Shown here: positions 23,501-31,218 of the stretch, piece by piece | Numbering within the stretch: position 1 is the stretch's first letter | Layout: every line of letters begins with the position of its first letter | NCBI GenBank assembly: GCA_021234155.1 | Contig: JAJEKV010000035.1 | Coordinates: 4,790,224 to 4,854,223 of the forward strand | Direction of reading: 5' to 3' | DNA: 64,000 nt | DNA from: Isoetes taiwanensis | Taxonomy: Eukaryota > Streptophyta > Lycopodiopsida > Isoetales > Isoetaceae | The notes under the pieces: generated by a model | What the model saw: only the letters and a program-made list of their open reading frames with translations | What the model was told of the DNA's origin: nothing | The model's database searches: none | Made by a program: the position numbers and the translations under genes

Positions 23501-23706
23501 TATGCTGCTATACCGCCATAACCCCTGCCAGCCAGATTTTCCTTTTCATTCCAAGCGTTTCCCACTAGTTGAAAGTCGTTTAGAGTTGGAAGGCATCTAG
23601 CCTGATGTTCCCATGTTTCAGTGAGAAGGATAATATCCATCTCACTCCAGATCTCATATGTTGCATCCATTTTGGCTTGGTTTACACCATGTGCATTCCA
23701 AGCCAT
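20542..23706 (-). CDS. LINE A ORF2: endonuclease and reverse transcriptase
   Basis: The frame is open from the codon after TAG 23728-23730; its first ATG is at 23706. Counting from 23715 (1057 codons), residues 1-260 are an apurinic-type endonuclease with TETW (E35), GDFNAR (D151), the VDYV aspartate (232) and SDH (254-256). The RT domain has FIDFSKAFD near 581-589, GVRQGCPLSP near 637 and the catalytic YADD at 680-683. A CX2C...HX4C finger (CVFC..ETHVLTQC) lies near the C-terminus. All catalytic residues are present. The protein would nick chromosomal DNA and prime reverse transcription there. Starting at ATG 23706 trims three residues of the first endonuclease strand, so translation may begin further upstream. 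The RGR/ARYRTSSHHLGIE-type C-terminus resembles LINEs best known from animals. Confidence 0.9.
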   Translation of the reverse strand: MAWNAHGVNQAKMDATYEIWSEMDIILLTETWEHQARCLPTLNDFQLVGNAWNEKENLAGRGYGGIAAYTQKRISQQVQLHSVHKGKQHVWIRIELNKCTVFIAICYYAPLQMKIYQNEGYDKTNPFHDLAKEVSALQELGEVIVVGDFNARTGNLQTVTYERPHDIQLREANDTSFLRESADREINHMGNLLLDFGTTCNMKFLNGTAAYPFSNGFTCYTHTGASVVDYVLTSSSHLIHAFRIGDKAPESDHSPLFLEVAGAIVKSDMETYHVPRLKLNYDMHIEYRKHVEASLQGIEWTGNFKDDVTCFTDRILGAATNIFGLTRGGKQLRQHKSWFDKDCRTARNRIPKGMLLKPKWYNALLKRKKRMFMRQRQISLHKKLQEHPKLFWNIIQNKPSSFPLDPQELFEYVKTIYDVPSEQIASLLSVGDLFSEEDVKHALQEMANGKSQDLQAISVELFKWGGSITIKVLTTLINKAVVEGFPTHWKENRVHPIHKSGDKKLVSNYRTILVGNTFTKIVAKLLEHKLSLWAEEHGKRSLFQAGFRKDHCTLDHALVLRALFENAKRPRRSLYLAFIDFSKAFDTVPRRNLGQRMEQLGVPVEIRAAVAQLYSEVIVKLSNQSDAKVLSTIGVRQGCPLSPTLFGIFIDELDEWLKERCLAGARLGDFLIQMLLYADDVVLAAENKEGLQSLLNNLELFCREKSMQVNLAKSKVMIVGTTDHPPFRYMGNDLEIVNTYKYLGLEFAAKYSWKECIQKRISGGKNALYAILTRCWKANLDSWCLKKLLFKTLVQTVVLYGSPVWGPSLSSRQWKQVEVVLKIFLREELGVKNQTPFAIMLAEAGMLPLEVEALYQTINFVNRVQLQPDHRPSKRAFLHTQTLGWHHDLMEWANSWGVTAENWPDTELGARDLLQTLAIARLWSVKGSRMTKYIEDVNPMMVYADQDYLKANMSRNLKQTIARYRTSSHHLGIETGRWAGIPKESRVCVFCDQQALEDETHVLTQCSAYSDIRDRFGIDELCLDTILSMRPRDLGLYIKAVDSHHNLLMKINQM

Positions 23707-23727
23707 GACTTTCAAGGTCCTGTGTCC

Positions 23728-24447
23728 CTATGTTCTCCTCTTACTAGTTACTACTGCCTTACCCTGTCTATCCATGTAAGCAACCAAACCTGATTCTCTA
23801 GCTTCCTTAACTTTGATCCATTCTCTTTTCCGTATCCCAGCCTGTGTAGGAGTCAGGTCCAGATCCAGCCATATTTTATGGCCTTTCAGTGCTACTCGGT
23901 TGGAGAGAACTCTCTCTTTTGCTTCAATACTTGTGAACTTAACTAAGATTGGTCTGTGCATATTTCCAATTTTCCCAACACGTCTGCACTGTACAAACTG
24001 TGGCTCATGCAGGTGCATGGTGTCTCTGAAAAATTGACTAACCACCTCATTGGTATCTTCACCTTCTGCTTCAACAAGGCCTGAGATTTTCAAATTCTGT
24101 GCCCTAGCCTGCTGCTCTAATTTCTCTGCAGTTGTAACCTCCTTGTGTAAAATTAATTGCTCTTTGGTTGTCTCAGCAACCAATTCCGCCAGTTTTGTCT
24201 GGTCGAACTGAGTGTCTGCAGGACCTGGCTTAACTAATGTTATCAATTCTGCGTTCTGTGCTTGTAAGTCTGCATTCTGCCTCTGTAGTTCAGAGTTTTG
24301 TGAAACCAGACTATCAACTGACTTTTGAAGATTGGCCACCTGATCTTTTAATTCTCGGAGCAGAGTGATGACATAACCCGAGTCCCCTTCATATTCGATG
24401 AAGCCTTTCCCTGGCGAGCCCGCAGGCTTCTTACCAGATCTGGTCAT
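23728..24447 (-). CDS. LINE A ORF1: coiled-coil and RRM-like RNA-binding protein
   Basis: The 239-residue protein starts at a true ATG (24447). Residues about 30-75 form a leucine/glutamine-rich heptad region (a predicted coiled coil). From about residue 110 there is an L1-ORF1p-like module: QNLKISGL, then a basic VQCRRVGKIG block, RPILVKF, KERVLSN and a DLTPTQ.GIRKRE segment. Such proteins trimerise and coat LINE RNA. There is no CCHC knuckle, unlike the usual plant L1 ORF1. The stop TAG is followed in the same frame by ORF2, with no spacer other than six sense codons before the first ORF2 ATG. Confidence 0.75.
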   Translation of the reverse strand: MTRSGKKPAGSPGKGFIEYEGDSGYVITLLRELKDQVANLQKSVDSLVSQNSELQRQNADLQAQNAELITLVKPGPADTQFDQTKLAELVAETTKEQLILHKEVTTAEKLEQQARAQNLKISGLVEAEGEDTNEVVSQFFRDTMHLHEPQFVQCRRVGKIGNMHRPILVKFTSIEAKERVLSNRVALKGHKIWLDLDLTPTQAGIRKREWIKVKEARESGLVAYMDRQGKAVVTSKRRT

Positions 24448-24748
24448 ACGAAAACAAATGGGGCTACCGTCGGGAATAGGTTTTGGGCGCTACCGTTGGG
24501 CGACAAGAATCCAATACTATAAGATTTTTGGGCGACAAATACTATAAGATTTGAGGCAATGTACCCCCCACTCGATAAGATAATTGTGTACAATGAGTTC
24601 AGGCCTCTATATAGAACATTCAGAAAGTCGCTATGCCATAATGCTCCCGAACAGCAACAACTGCAATAGTCAGGTCGCGCCACCCATCCAAGCAGTGACT
24701 CAAATCCGTCCCCCTAAGATACCGCTCCATGTATCCCTCTTGGCCGCT

Positions 24749-25205
24749 CGTATAAAAAGCAATCTTATGCACATCAGAGAGCTCCAAACCGCAAGACCAA
24801 ACAATATGTGATTGTTAACTGTATTAGGAGCCATCTACGGGCTAAGAGTCAGCAAGCTACGAAGTTGGACTAGAAATACAAAAGCACAATATTAAAATGA
24901 AAAAGACGATCCATGAGGATCCTCGGAAACTATAGGGCTAAGCCGAGATAGGAAAATATAGGGTCGACCCAGAGACGTATAAAAAGCAGCTCCATGCACA
25001 TTAATGAGCTCCAAACTAGAAGACCTAACCATATGCGACTGTCAACTGTATTAGGAGCCATCTGCGGGCCAAGAGCCAGCAAGCTATAAAGTTGGACTAG
25101 AAATATAAGAGCACAATATTGAAAATTGAAGAGATAATCCATGAGGATCCTCGAAAGCCACGGGGCTACGCAGAGATAGGAAAATATAGGATCGACTCAA
25201 GGGGG
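24749..25205. repeat. Two ~227-bp tandem units upstream of LINE A ORF1
   Basis: The word gtataaaaagca starts copies at 24749 and 24976. The shared words aactgtattaggagccatct and atccatgaggatcctcg keep the same spacing. Identity is roughly 85-90% by eye. Position and size resemble the tandem 5'UTR monomers of some LINEs, but membership of the element is not proven. Confidence 0.7.
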
Positions 25206-25453
25206 GGCTTTCCATTGATGCCCTCCAGAAGCACCACATGCTACGCTGGAAAAAATGCAGAAGCTCATCAGCCAACATTGAACAAAAAGTAAAACCCATA
25301 TAGCAGAGTAAGAGGTGGGAGGGGGAAACTCTATACAACAACAAGATTCAGCTCAGAGGAAACACTGATGAGGAATGCAGGAAGACACAAGGCTTTTATG
25401 GAAGAAAGGGCTAAAGAAATCCTGTGCTATAGCACGCTTGTGCCAAAGAAACC

Positions 25454-27788
25454 TTGGGTCCAAAAAGAGAGCTGGCGCTAAAACTGACGTCCCTTTCCCT
25501 AGAGCAGCAGACAGACCAGTTGACTTCGCTATTACGGGATGCAGCGGACATGTGCTTTGGCAGCCCCCCCCCCCTGCGTCGCCGCTCAGGGACAGCAACA
25601 TTTCCGCGTAACCAATGGTTTGATGCGGAGTGTAAAGAACATAGCGCCCGGCTCCGTCACGATACGGATCCGGTACCGCTTGCGAGGCCACCACGATGCA
25701 TCGCCCATCCGAAGGGAGACAAAGGCGGCGGTACCTTTGCCGGATCGGGGGAGATGTTAAACTGCTGGAAACTCATCCTCGAACCTTTTGGCGCGAGTGC
25801 TTCGAAGGCCGCCCGACCCTGGGGGACATCACACCGGGCGGTGGGGAGCGATGCTGCGGCATCTCTAATGACCCACCGGGGATCGTCGCCCATACCCCCA
25901 CAGGATGGCCCCCATTGGTTCTCGCGGAGGAGGATGTTGTGGAGGGCACACAGCGGACCGGCTCATGGGAAGGCGGTGACCTCGATGGTATCTTGTAGGA
26001 GTTACTCAAATGGGCGGGGCAGCGGCCCGGTGCCGATCCTCACTACCACGTTCAACGAGCATTGCGGGGAAGGTTTCCCCGACAATAGACCACAAGCGGG
26101 GTTGTCCCCATTCACAAAGGCGGGGCGACCCACCTTTGTCCGACCAATTCACCGGACGATCATGGTCGATTCGGCATTTGCCAAACTATTGGGCGGCATT
26201 CTCGGCGGCGATTGACCCGGCGGAGGCAACAGATGTCGCGAGCCCTCACACAAGCGGGCTTTAGACCCCGCCACTCAACGATTGACCATATCTTTACACC
26301 TGCGGGCGATTGAAGACAACCGGAACCATCGGCGGGGACTTGTATTGCTGCTTTGTGGACTTCGCGAAGGCTTTTGATCGATCCCGGGGAAAAGCTATGG
26401 GCTAGAGCTGCGTCAATTGGGCTGCCGCTGCTGTGCAGAATGCCATATACGTGCTGTATGAGAGTTGTTTTGGCGGGATGCGGCCGGCGGCCAAGCATTC
26501 ACTAGTAGTATCGAGGGTCGGCGGGGCTGCCCCCTCTCACCAACACTTTTGGCCTCTACATTGATCGGTTAGAGCCACGGCTTCTGCGAGAATGGGGATG
26601 GCATACAACTTTTGCACCAGGTCATCTGCCCGCTCATCTATGCGGGCGATGTTGACCTTCGGCCCACACCCGAGCTATCGCGGTCTCATCACGGATGCCC
26701 CAGACACGATGCGTCGGGCTCTGAGACATCGCGCGTGAATCGGCCAAGACCGAGGTGGTTTTCATATCCTCTTCACGCCACCCCGCCTCCTGCACTCACA
26801 TATCGGGGACGACTGTAGAGGTCACGCCCACCTACAAGTACCTAGGGGTGGAGTTCCCCTCCTCGCTTCTGTTGGGGCGTCCATCCGCTTTCAGTGACAA
26901 TGAGGCTAGAAAGCGCTTTATGCCATGCGGAACAACAGATCACCGTGCGAGCTCTATGATTGGGGCCATCGGTCACATCTGTTTGGGCACTGGTCGAGCC
27001 TCCTTAAATCAGAGGGTTGAGGTGCAGGGGCGGTCGTCTCTTTGGCGACTGGGAATGACTTGGGCAGTCGCGAAGGCATTTTTGCACGAGCACTTGGGGT
27101 GAAACCTTCGGTCCCCTATCGGTTCTGTTGCGAAAACTAGATTCCCACGCCGCCTGGGCGACCCTTGATAGACACATCGTCTATTTTGAAAGTGGTTAAT
27201 ATGGGTGATGCTCGACTCCCGCACCTGGCTTATCTTGTGGAGAGGTAAGAGAGATCGATGGTTTCGCCGGATGGAACGTCGCGAGCACAAAAGTCGCAGG
27301 TGGACCACAGAGGCCGATCGTGACACCCTGCGGGGAGTACACGGACGCTTGCTTCCTTGGCAAGCTCTGGGACCCCCTAGCGGCTCTAGAGCAGTCAAAG
27401 CGGCCCATTACAAGGAGCACATCAACCCCGTGTTAGCGGGGCCCGCAGCCTCTACGCATTCCCGGCCGCCCTAAAAAGCCGGACTCATTGCCTCCATTCG
27501 CGACACGGTGCCCACCATCTTCGCGCTCGAGGCCAGGCGGTGGATTGGGGAGCCCCGCCGGAGACGGGCTCTGTCGGTGCTATCAAACGGGTGCCATTGA
27601 GGATGAGTCTCACACTTTCCAGAGTTGCCCAGCATTCAGTCAGATCCGGGCCAATACGCTCCCTTGGTACGGCCGGACTTGCCCCTACATTTGCTGATGA
27701 ACACACCGTCGATGCGTGCTGCGGGGAATTACATTCGAGATACTTGGATCTGCAAGCTCACCTTTGCCCCCGCCTGACTGCCCGCTGA
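25454..27788 (+). pseudogene. LINE B ORF2 relic (RT and C-terminal finger)
   Basis: Blocks of a LINE polymerase appear in changing frames: NQWFDAECKE near 25617, QAGFRPRHSTIDH near 26250, VDFAKAFDR near 26355, GCPLSPTLFGLYID near 26530-26570, a YAGDVDL version of the YADD box near 26640, YKYLGVEF near 26835, and CRCYQTGAIEDESHTFQSC near 27570-27620. The frame breaks many times and the catalytic motif reads A-G-D, so it is dead. The C-terminal finger resembles that of LINE A, so families A and B are related. Confidence 0.75.
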
Positions 27789-27864
27789 TCAGGCGCATGA
27801 GTGTATATATTTGTGTGTTTTTGCATTTTGTATATTGGAACGGTTTGTCAGCAGGCTGATTGCT

Positions 27865-27930
27865 GCCACGGTTTTTCCCTCGAAAACCCTTCCGGGCGGG
27901 GGTTTTTTAATCCGGATTTTAATCCGCTTG
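27865..27930 (+). repeat. Hairpin core H1 in LINE B 3'UTR
   Basis: The core ggtttttccctcgaaaaccc, a short loop, then gggcgggggttttttaatcc can fold on itself. Its outer arms (gctgattgctgcc / ggattttaatccgc) pair only partly, consistent with decay of this copy. Confidence 0.65.
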
Positions 27931-27986
27931 CTGCGCTTTTGTATTGGGTCCCATAGACCGATTGGTCTCCGTGGACGATAAAAATA

Positions 27987-28013
27987 CCTTCCTTCCTTCC
28001 TTCCTTCCTTCCT
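27987..28013 (+). repeat. (CCTT)n tail of LINE B
   Basis: Six to seven CCTT units directly follow gacgataaaaata and form the 3' terminus of the LINE B copy. Confidence 0.85.
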
Positions 28014-28018
28014 AGAAT

Positions 28019-28701
28019 GATGGTTTTCTTCTATACAAGAGAACCATAGCATTCTAGGGAAAGGTCCTTACGCACAAATATCATCATCCGACACAAAGAG
28101 GAACCCCTCTCAAACCCCTCAGTTAAGTAATGATTATCATAACACAATCGTTTCTGAGAGGATTAGCTGAAAATATTTTTGTTTCCAAAACTTACGTTAC
28201 TCATGCCGAAAAACTGTGCATACCGACGTGAGCGAGAAATTACAAAAACTTTTTAAGCAAGCAGATACAGTTCTCTAACAAGTACTTATTCACCAATTGC
28301 ATCTATGTGGACTTCCACTCACACCTTTAAAAAATTATGTTATTAAAGGTAAGAAACCATGGTATTGTATGGGACAAAATGGATAAGGCTAGAGAGAGAA
28401 ATATGCTCTATACAATTAATATAGTTATGGACCATAAATGGTCTATATTTGATTACATACCTATCTTCCAAATAATATGTTATTTCAATATGAAAATAGA
28501 GAGTTATATTGCAAAGGAAGGCCCATTCATAAAAAATATAGTGTACATAAAAGATGACTTACATATAACATTATCCTACTAAAACTCCAATACTTTCTAG
28601 CAGCAATGGGTACACCAGTTTCACACTAGTAAGAAATAACTATGTTGCTCCGTATTTTTTTGCAAGAAGGCCACACAACCTACATTGGGGACCTATATAT
28701 A
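28019..28701. other. No gene recognised
   Basis: AT-rich DNA between the LINE B tail and the Helitron-type terminus. Confidence 0.35.
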
Positions 28702-29170
28702 CTAGTAATGAGTGCCCGGCATTGCCGGGCATAAAGACGATGCTATTGCAATAATTGAACTTAATTCCTTGGTAAATTATGTTACTGTTGTTGCATTTTA
28801 AATAATTAGTTGCTTCTTCCTCTAGGTGTCCTATTGATTCCTATAACTTTTACTTTGAGTTGTATGGATATGGGGTTGGATAATGAAATGAATTTTCTAA
28901 CTTACAAATGAGAACAGGTGCATTAACTTTAGGATAGTCCCACATTTTTGGACATATTTTAGGACATGACATTTTGTGTTGACAACCATCGCCATGTAAG
29001 AGAATGTTCTAACATGGATCTTATGTATGAAATTAATACTGGAGTTCCTAGGTGCCATGTTAATGCATTTACCAATTTTTTTGGTTTTTTCAAGGAGAGG
29101 CAGTAACGGGTGCTCGGTGTTGCCGAGCATAAGTACGATTATATGCGTCAACCATGAAGTTGTAGATATA
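28702..29170 (-). mobile_element. Helitron-type 3' end(s), two related terminal hairpins
   Basis: On the minus strand the hairpin GCCCGGCAATGCCGGGC (28730-28714) is followed by ACTCATTA and CTAG, with a T beyond: the Helitron 3' layout of hairpin, short spacer and CTRR at an A/T target. A second copy (29111-29129) keeps the neighbouring cgtacttatgc-type word and spacer, but has a differently sequenced yet still paired stem (GCTCGG/CCGAGC) and has lost CTAG. The 5' TC end and any Rep/helicase are not visible, so this is a non-autonomous or truncated piece. Confidence 0.6.
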
Positions 29171-29215
29171 TTTACAGTACCTAGCTATATTTGAGAGGAA
29201 ACAAAATAAATATGT

Positions 29216-29300
29216 TTCTAGAACTACTAGGTGTGGAAAACATATGGAAAGAACCACCTCCATGGGCATCTCTTAAACAACACAAAACAGAATACATGCT
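29216..29300 (-). repeat. Split direct repeat B2 (3' terminus)
   Basis: 85 bp starting ttctagaactactaggtgtg on the plus strand, identical to 30071-30155. The left neighbour (aaataaatatg) differs from that of B1, which places the element's 3' end here. Confidence 0.85.
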
Positions 29301-29372
29301 CACAAAACAGAATACATGCTATGAACCACCTCCATGGGCATCTCTTAAACAACACAAAACAGAATACATGCT
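29301..29372 (-). repeat. Partial tandem copies of repeat B
   Basis: The 20-mer cacaaaacagaatacatgct ends B2 and is repeated at 29301-29320. A 50-bp partial B follows at 29323-29372. These look like slippage products during reverse transcription or repair. Confidence 0.8.
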
Positions 29373-29379
29373 GCTGATC

Positions 29380-29460
29380 AGTGAAACCATTATAATCGGG
29401 ATTAAAAAACCTCGCCCTTTCGGGTTTTCGAGGAAAAACCCTGACCATAATAGAATCACT
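29380..29460 (-). repeat. Hairpin core H4 inside the DIRS element
   Basis: The plus strand reads tcgggattaaaaaacctcgc, a loop, then gggttttcgaggaaaaaccc. The outer arms gtgaaaccattat and ataatagaatcac are imperfect inverted repeats unrelated in sequence to those of the other copies. Confidence 0.6.
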
Positions 29461-29890
29461 AACCAGGCTAGGTTCCAGATGAGAACAAAATACCCTCAGG
29501 CCTACCAGCCTTGTTGGGATGGGCACACAGGTATAGCACATGCAAGTCGGCAAAAGGAGAGAATAATGCTCACGCCAAGTTCAACCGCAACAATCTTGCA
29601 ACAAGAGTTTAGGCTCCCTTCCCAACTTGGTAGCTCAACTATCACGTCCCTTCAGCTTGATATCTGCAAAACAACAAGAAAATGAGGTAAAAAGCCCTTC
29701 GGGCTGATCCAGGCTCTAGGGCCTTCCATGGCACAAGGCCCACCATGACTCTAGGGTCACCAACCAGGCACGGGGCCTCCATCCAGGCACTAAGGCCACC
29801 AACTAGGCATGCAAGCCTCCAATTGTTACTAGGCGAAAAACCAAGAAAACTCCACTTAAGGCTTAATGGAAAACAAAGGGCGGGTGGGTG

Positions 29891-30071
29891 GGGCTAGACA
29901 CTCCAAGCAGAAAGAGATGCTCGTTGAGGAAGCTGATGGAGGAAAACCTGCGAGACAAGGAACTAAATAGGAGAACTTCACAAAGGACAAAAAATAACTG
30001 TCAAGCAACTACCTAGTAGTTCAAGAACTTCATTTACCTTCAATTCCTTGAAAATGAAGGTAAATGTCACT
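29891..30071 (-). repeat. Split direct repeat A2
   Basis: 181 bp matching A1 with about two or three differences. It contains a perfect 12-bp hairpin stem, catttaccttca / tgaaggtaaatg, at its outer end (about 30032-30067). The recombinase stop codon lies within it. Confidence 0.85.
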
Positions 30072-31211
30072 TCTAGAACTACTAGGTGTGGAAAACATAT
30101 GGAAAGAACCACCTCCATGGGCATCTCTTAAACAACACAAAACAGAATACATGCTGAAAGAGAGGCAGGAAAAGTGTGTACCACTAGAAATGCCGAACTC
30201 TAACAAAGCTTCTGAGATGTCGGTTGAAGCAAGGCCTAAAGAACGAGAGACTAGAAGCTGTTCACGCAAGGCTGGAACCACATAACCATCTTTAGCAGAC
30301 TCTGAGGACCACCGACCATGGGCTTTAAATAAACGATCTGGAACATTAAAAGCTGCAGCAGTAGTGGCTCCACCCCGTCTACCAGAATGGGTACCAAAAG
30401 CATCAGGATCCTCTCCAATAGATTGCAAGCAATATCGAAACCATGAACGAAGGGTGGAGTAAGAGATCACATTTTTACGGAGTGAAGGGCCAGATGCAGA
30501 GCAATGAACACCACGGAAAAGAAAACCACCTGATGGACCATCTACAGCTCTAAATTTTCCCATATAGATAAGACGCTCAAGCAATTGGACTGGGCAATAT
30601 GAACCACCCAAACGGGCAATAGAAACCCAAGAACCTACAGCATTTTGATCAGTTTTAGAGGATCGGATATAGAGACTAGCATGCGAGGAGAGGAAAATTA
30701 TTTCATGCCAATGTAAAGAAAGCAGTTCCGAGCTACGCAAAAAGGCCGAGAAAGCTAAGACAAGAGCTGTGCAGCGCATGACATCTAACAACGTTGCTAA
30801 AGGACCCACAAAGGTATCAATAATTCTCCTAACCATGTGGGGTAACAAAGGTTGCTTCTTGTTGATACTAGAGGGAATATTTCGTTTGGCTAGATCGCGA
30901 ACAAGGGAAACCAGTGGGTGTTCAGTAGGTTTACCAAGGCCTGCAACCTGGTGATGGAAAGCAATGGATGCCAAGATGTTATTGACTCGTGAAAGAGAAG
31001 GTGAAGATGACAAGATCTTAGTGATGTAAAGACAAATAGTCATGGAAGATGAGGGTAAAAATGAGAGATTTTTGGACGAGCACCAAGATTTAAATTCAAA
31101 CCAGGGTTGTCGATAATCTTTCAAGGTGTTTGGAGCTCTCGCACCCAGTGTATAACCCTTCAGTAGGGACAATAATTGACATATCTCTGAATCCGCATTA
31201 TCCACAGACAT
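30030..31211 (-). CDS. Tyrosine recombinase of the DIRS-order element
   Basis: The frame is open from 31250; the first ATG is at 31211, eight bases after the pol stop at 31219. Numbering from 31250, the catalytic set is R172 (AFLRSSEL), K199 (SSKT), H288 and R291 (HSGRRGGAT), H311 (HGRW) and Y323 (GYV), in the order and spacing of DIRS/Ngaro/PAT recombinases. The N-terminal 130 residues form the usual helical core-binding domain (NTLKDYRQPWFEFKSWC). The protein should join a circular DNA copy to the chromosome in place of an integrase. The frame has no stop or shift and every catalytic residue is present, so this ORF may be functional. Its last ~45 residues are encoded by repeats B1 and A2, hence poorly constrained. 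Confidence 0.9.
   Translation of the reverse strand: MSVDNADSEICQLLSLLKGYTLGARAPNTLKDYRQPWFEFKSWCSSKNLSFLPSSSMTICLYITKILSSSPSLSRVNNILASIAFHHQVAGLGKPTEHPLVSLVRDLAKRNIPSSINKKQPLLPHMVRRIIDTFVGPLATLLDVMRCTALVLAFSAFLRSSELLSLHWHEIIFLSSHASLYIRSSKTDQNAVGSWVSIARLGGSYCPVQLLERLIYMGKFRAVDGPSGGFLFRGVHCSASGPSLRKNVISYSTLRSWFRYCLQSIGEDPDAFGTHSGRRGGATTAAAFNVPDRLFKAHGRWSSESAKDGYVVPALREQLLVSRSLGLASTDISEALLEFGISSGTHFSCLSFSMYSVLCCLRDAHGGGSFHMFSTPSSSRSDIYLHFQGIEGK
30071..30155 (-). repeat. Split direct repeat B1
   Basis: 85 bp identical to B2 and adjoining A2 at gtcac|ttctag. In this copy the sequence is coding: it supplies part of the recombinase C-terminus. Confidence 0.85.
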
Positions 31212-31218
31212 CCAAAAC

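Larger units (their letters stand above)
20465..25210 (-). mobile_element. LINE family A, both ORFs intact, microsatellite tail
   Basis: A minus-strand non-LTR retrotransposon carries ORF1 (24447-23728), ORF2 (23727-20542), a very short 3'UTR of about 45 bases and an (ATT)n tail at 20465-20496 in place of poly-A. The 5' side includes two ~227-bp tandem units (24749-25205), which may be promoter monomers, so the 5' limit is uncertain. Neither ORF has a frameshift. The only interruption is one TAG between them in the same frame. No convincing target-site duplication was found. The ORF1 type and tail set it apart from the DUF4283-type plant L1 at 47-53.8 kb. Confidence 0.8.
25440..28013 (+). mobile_element. 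LINE family B, decayed and GC-rich, 5'-truncated
   Basis: The region is markedly GC- and CpG-rich. It carries the remains of an ORF2 without its endonuclease, a 3'UTR with hairpin core H1, the terminal word ctccgtggacgataaaaata and a (CCTT)n tail. The same 3' end is found at 36.7 and 41.8 kb with other microsatellite tails. The start near 25440 is where GC content rises. No target-site duplication was identified. Confidence 0.75.

Noticed and set aside
25454-26215. 253-codon plus frame as a novel gene
   Set aside because: Long frames in both directions here come from GC-rich composition. The real signal is a frameshifted LINE ORF2.
29301-29372. A further B repeat as a separate element end
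   Set aside because: It is partial and adjoins B2, so local duplication is simpler than a second insertion.
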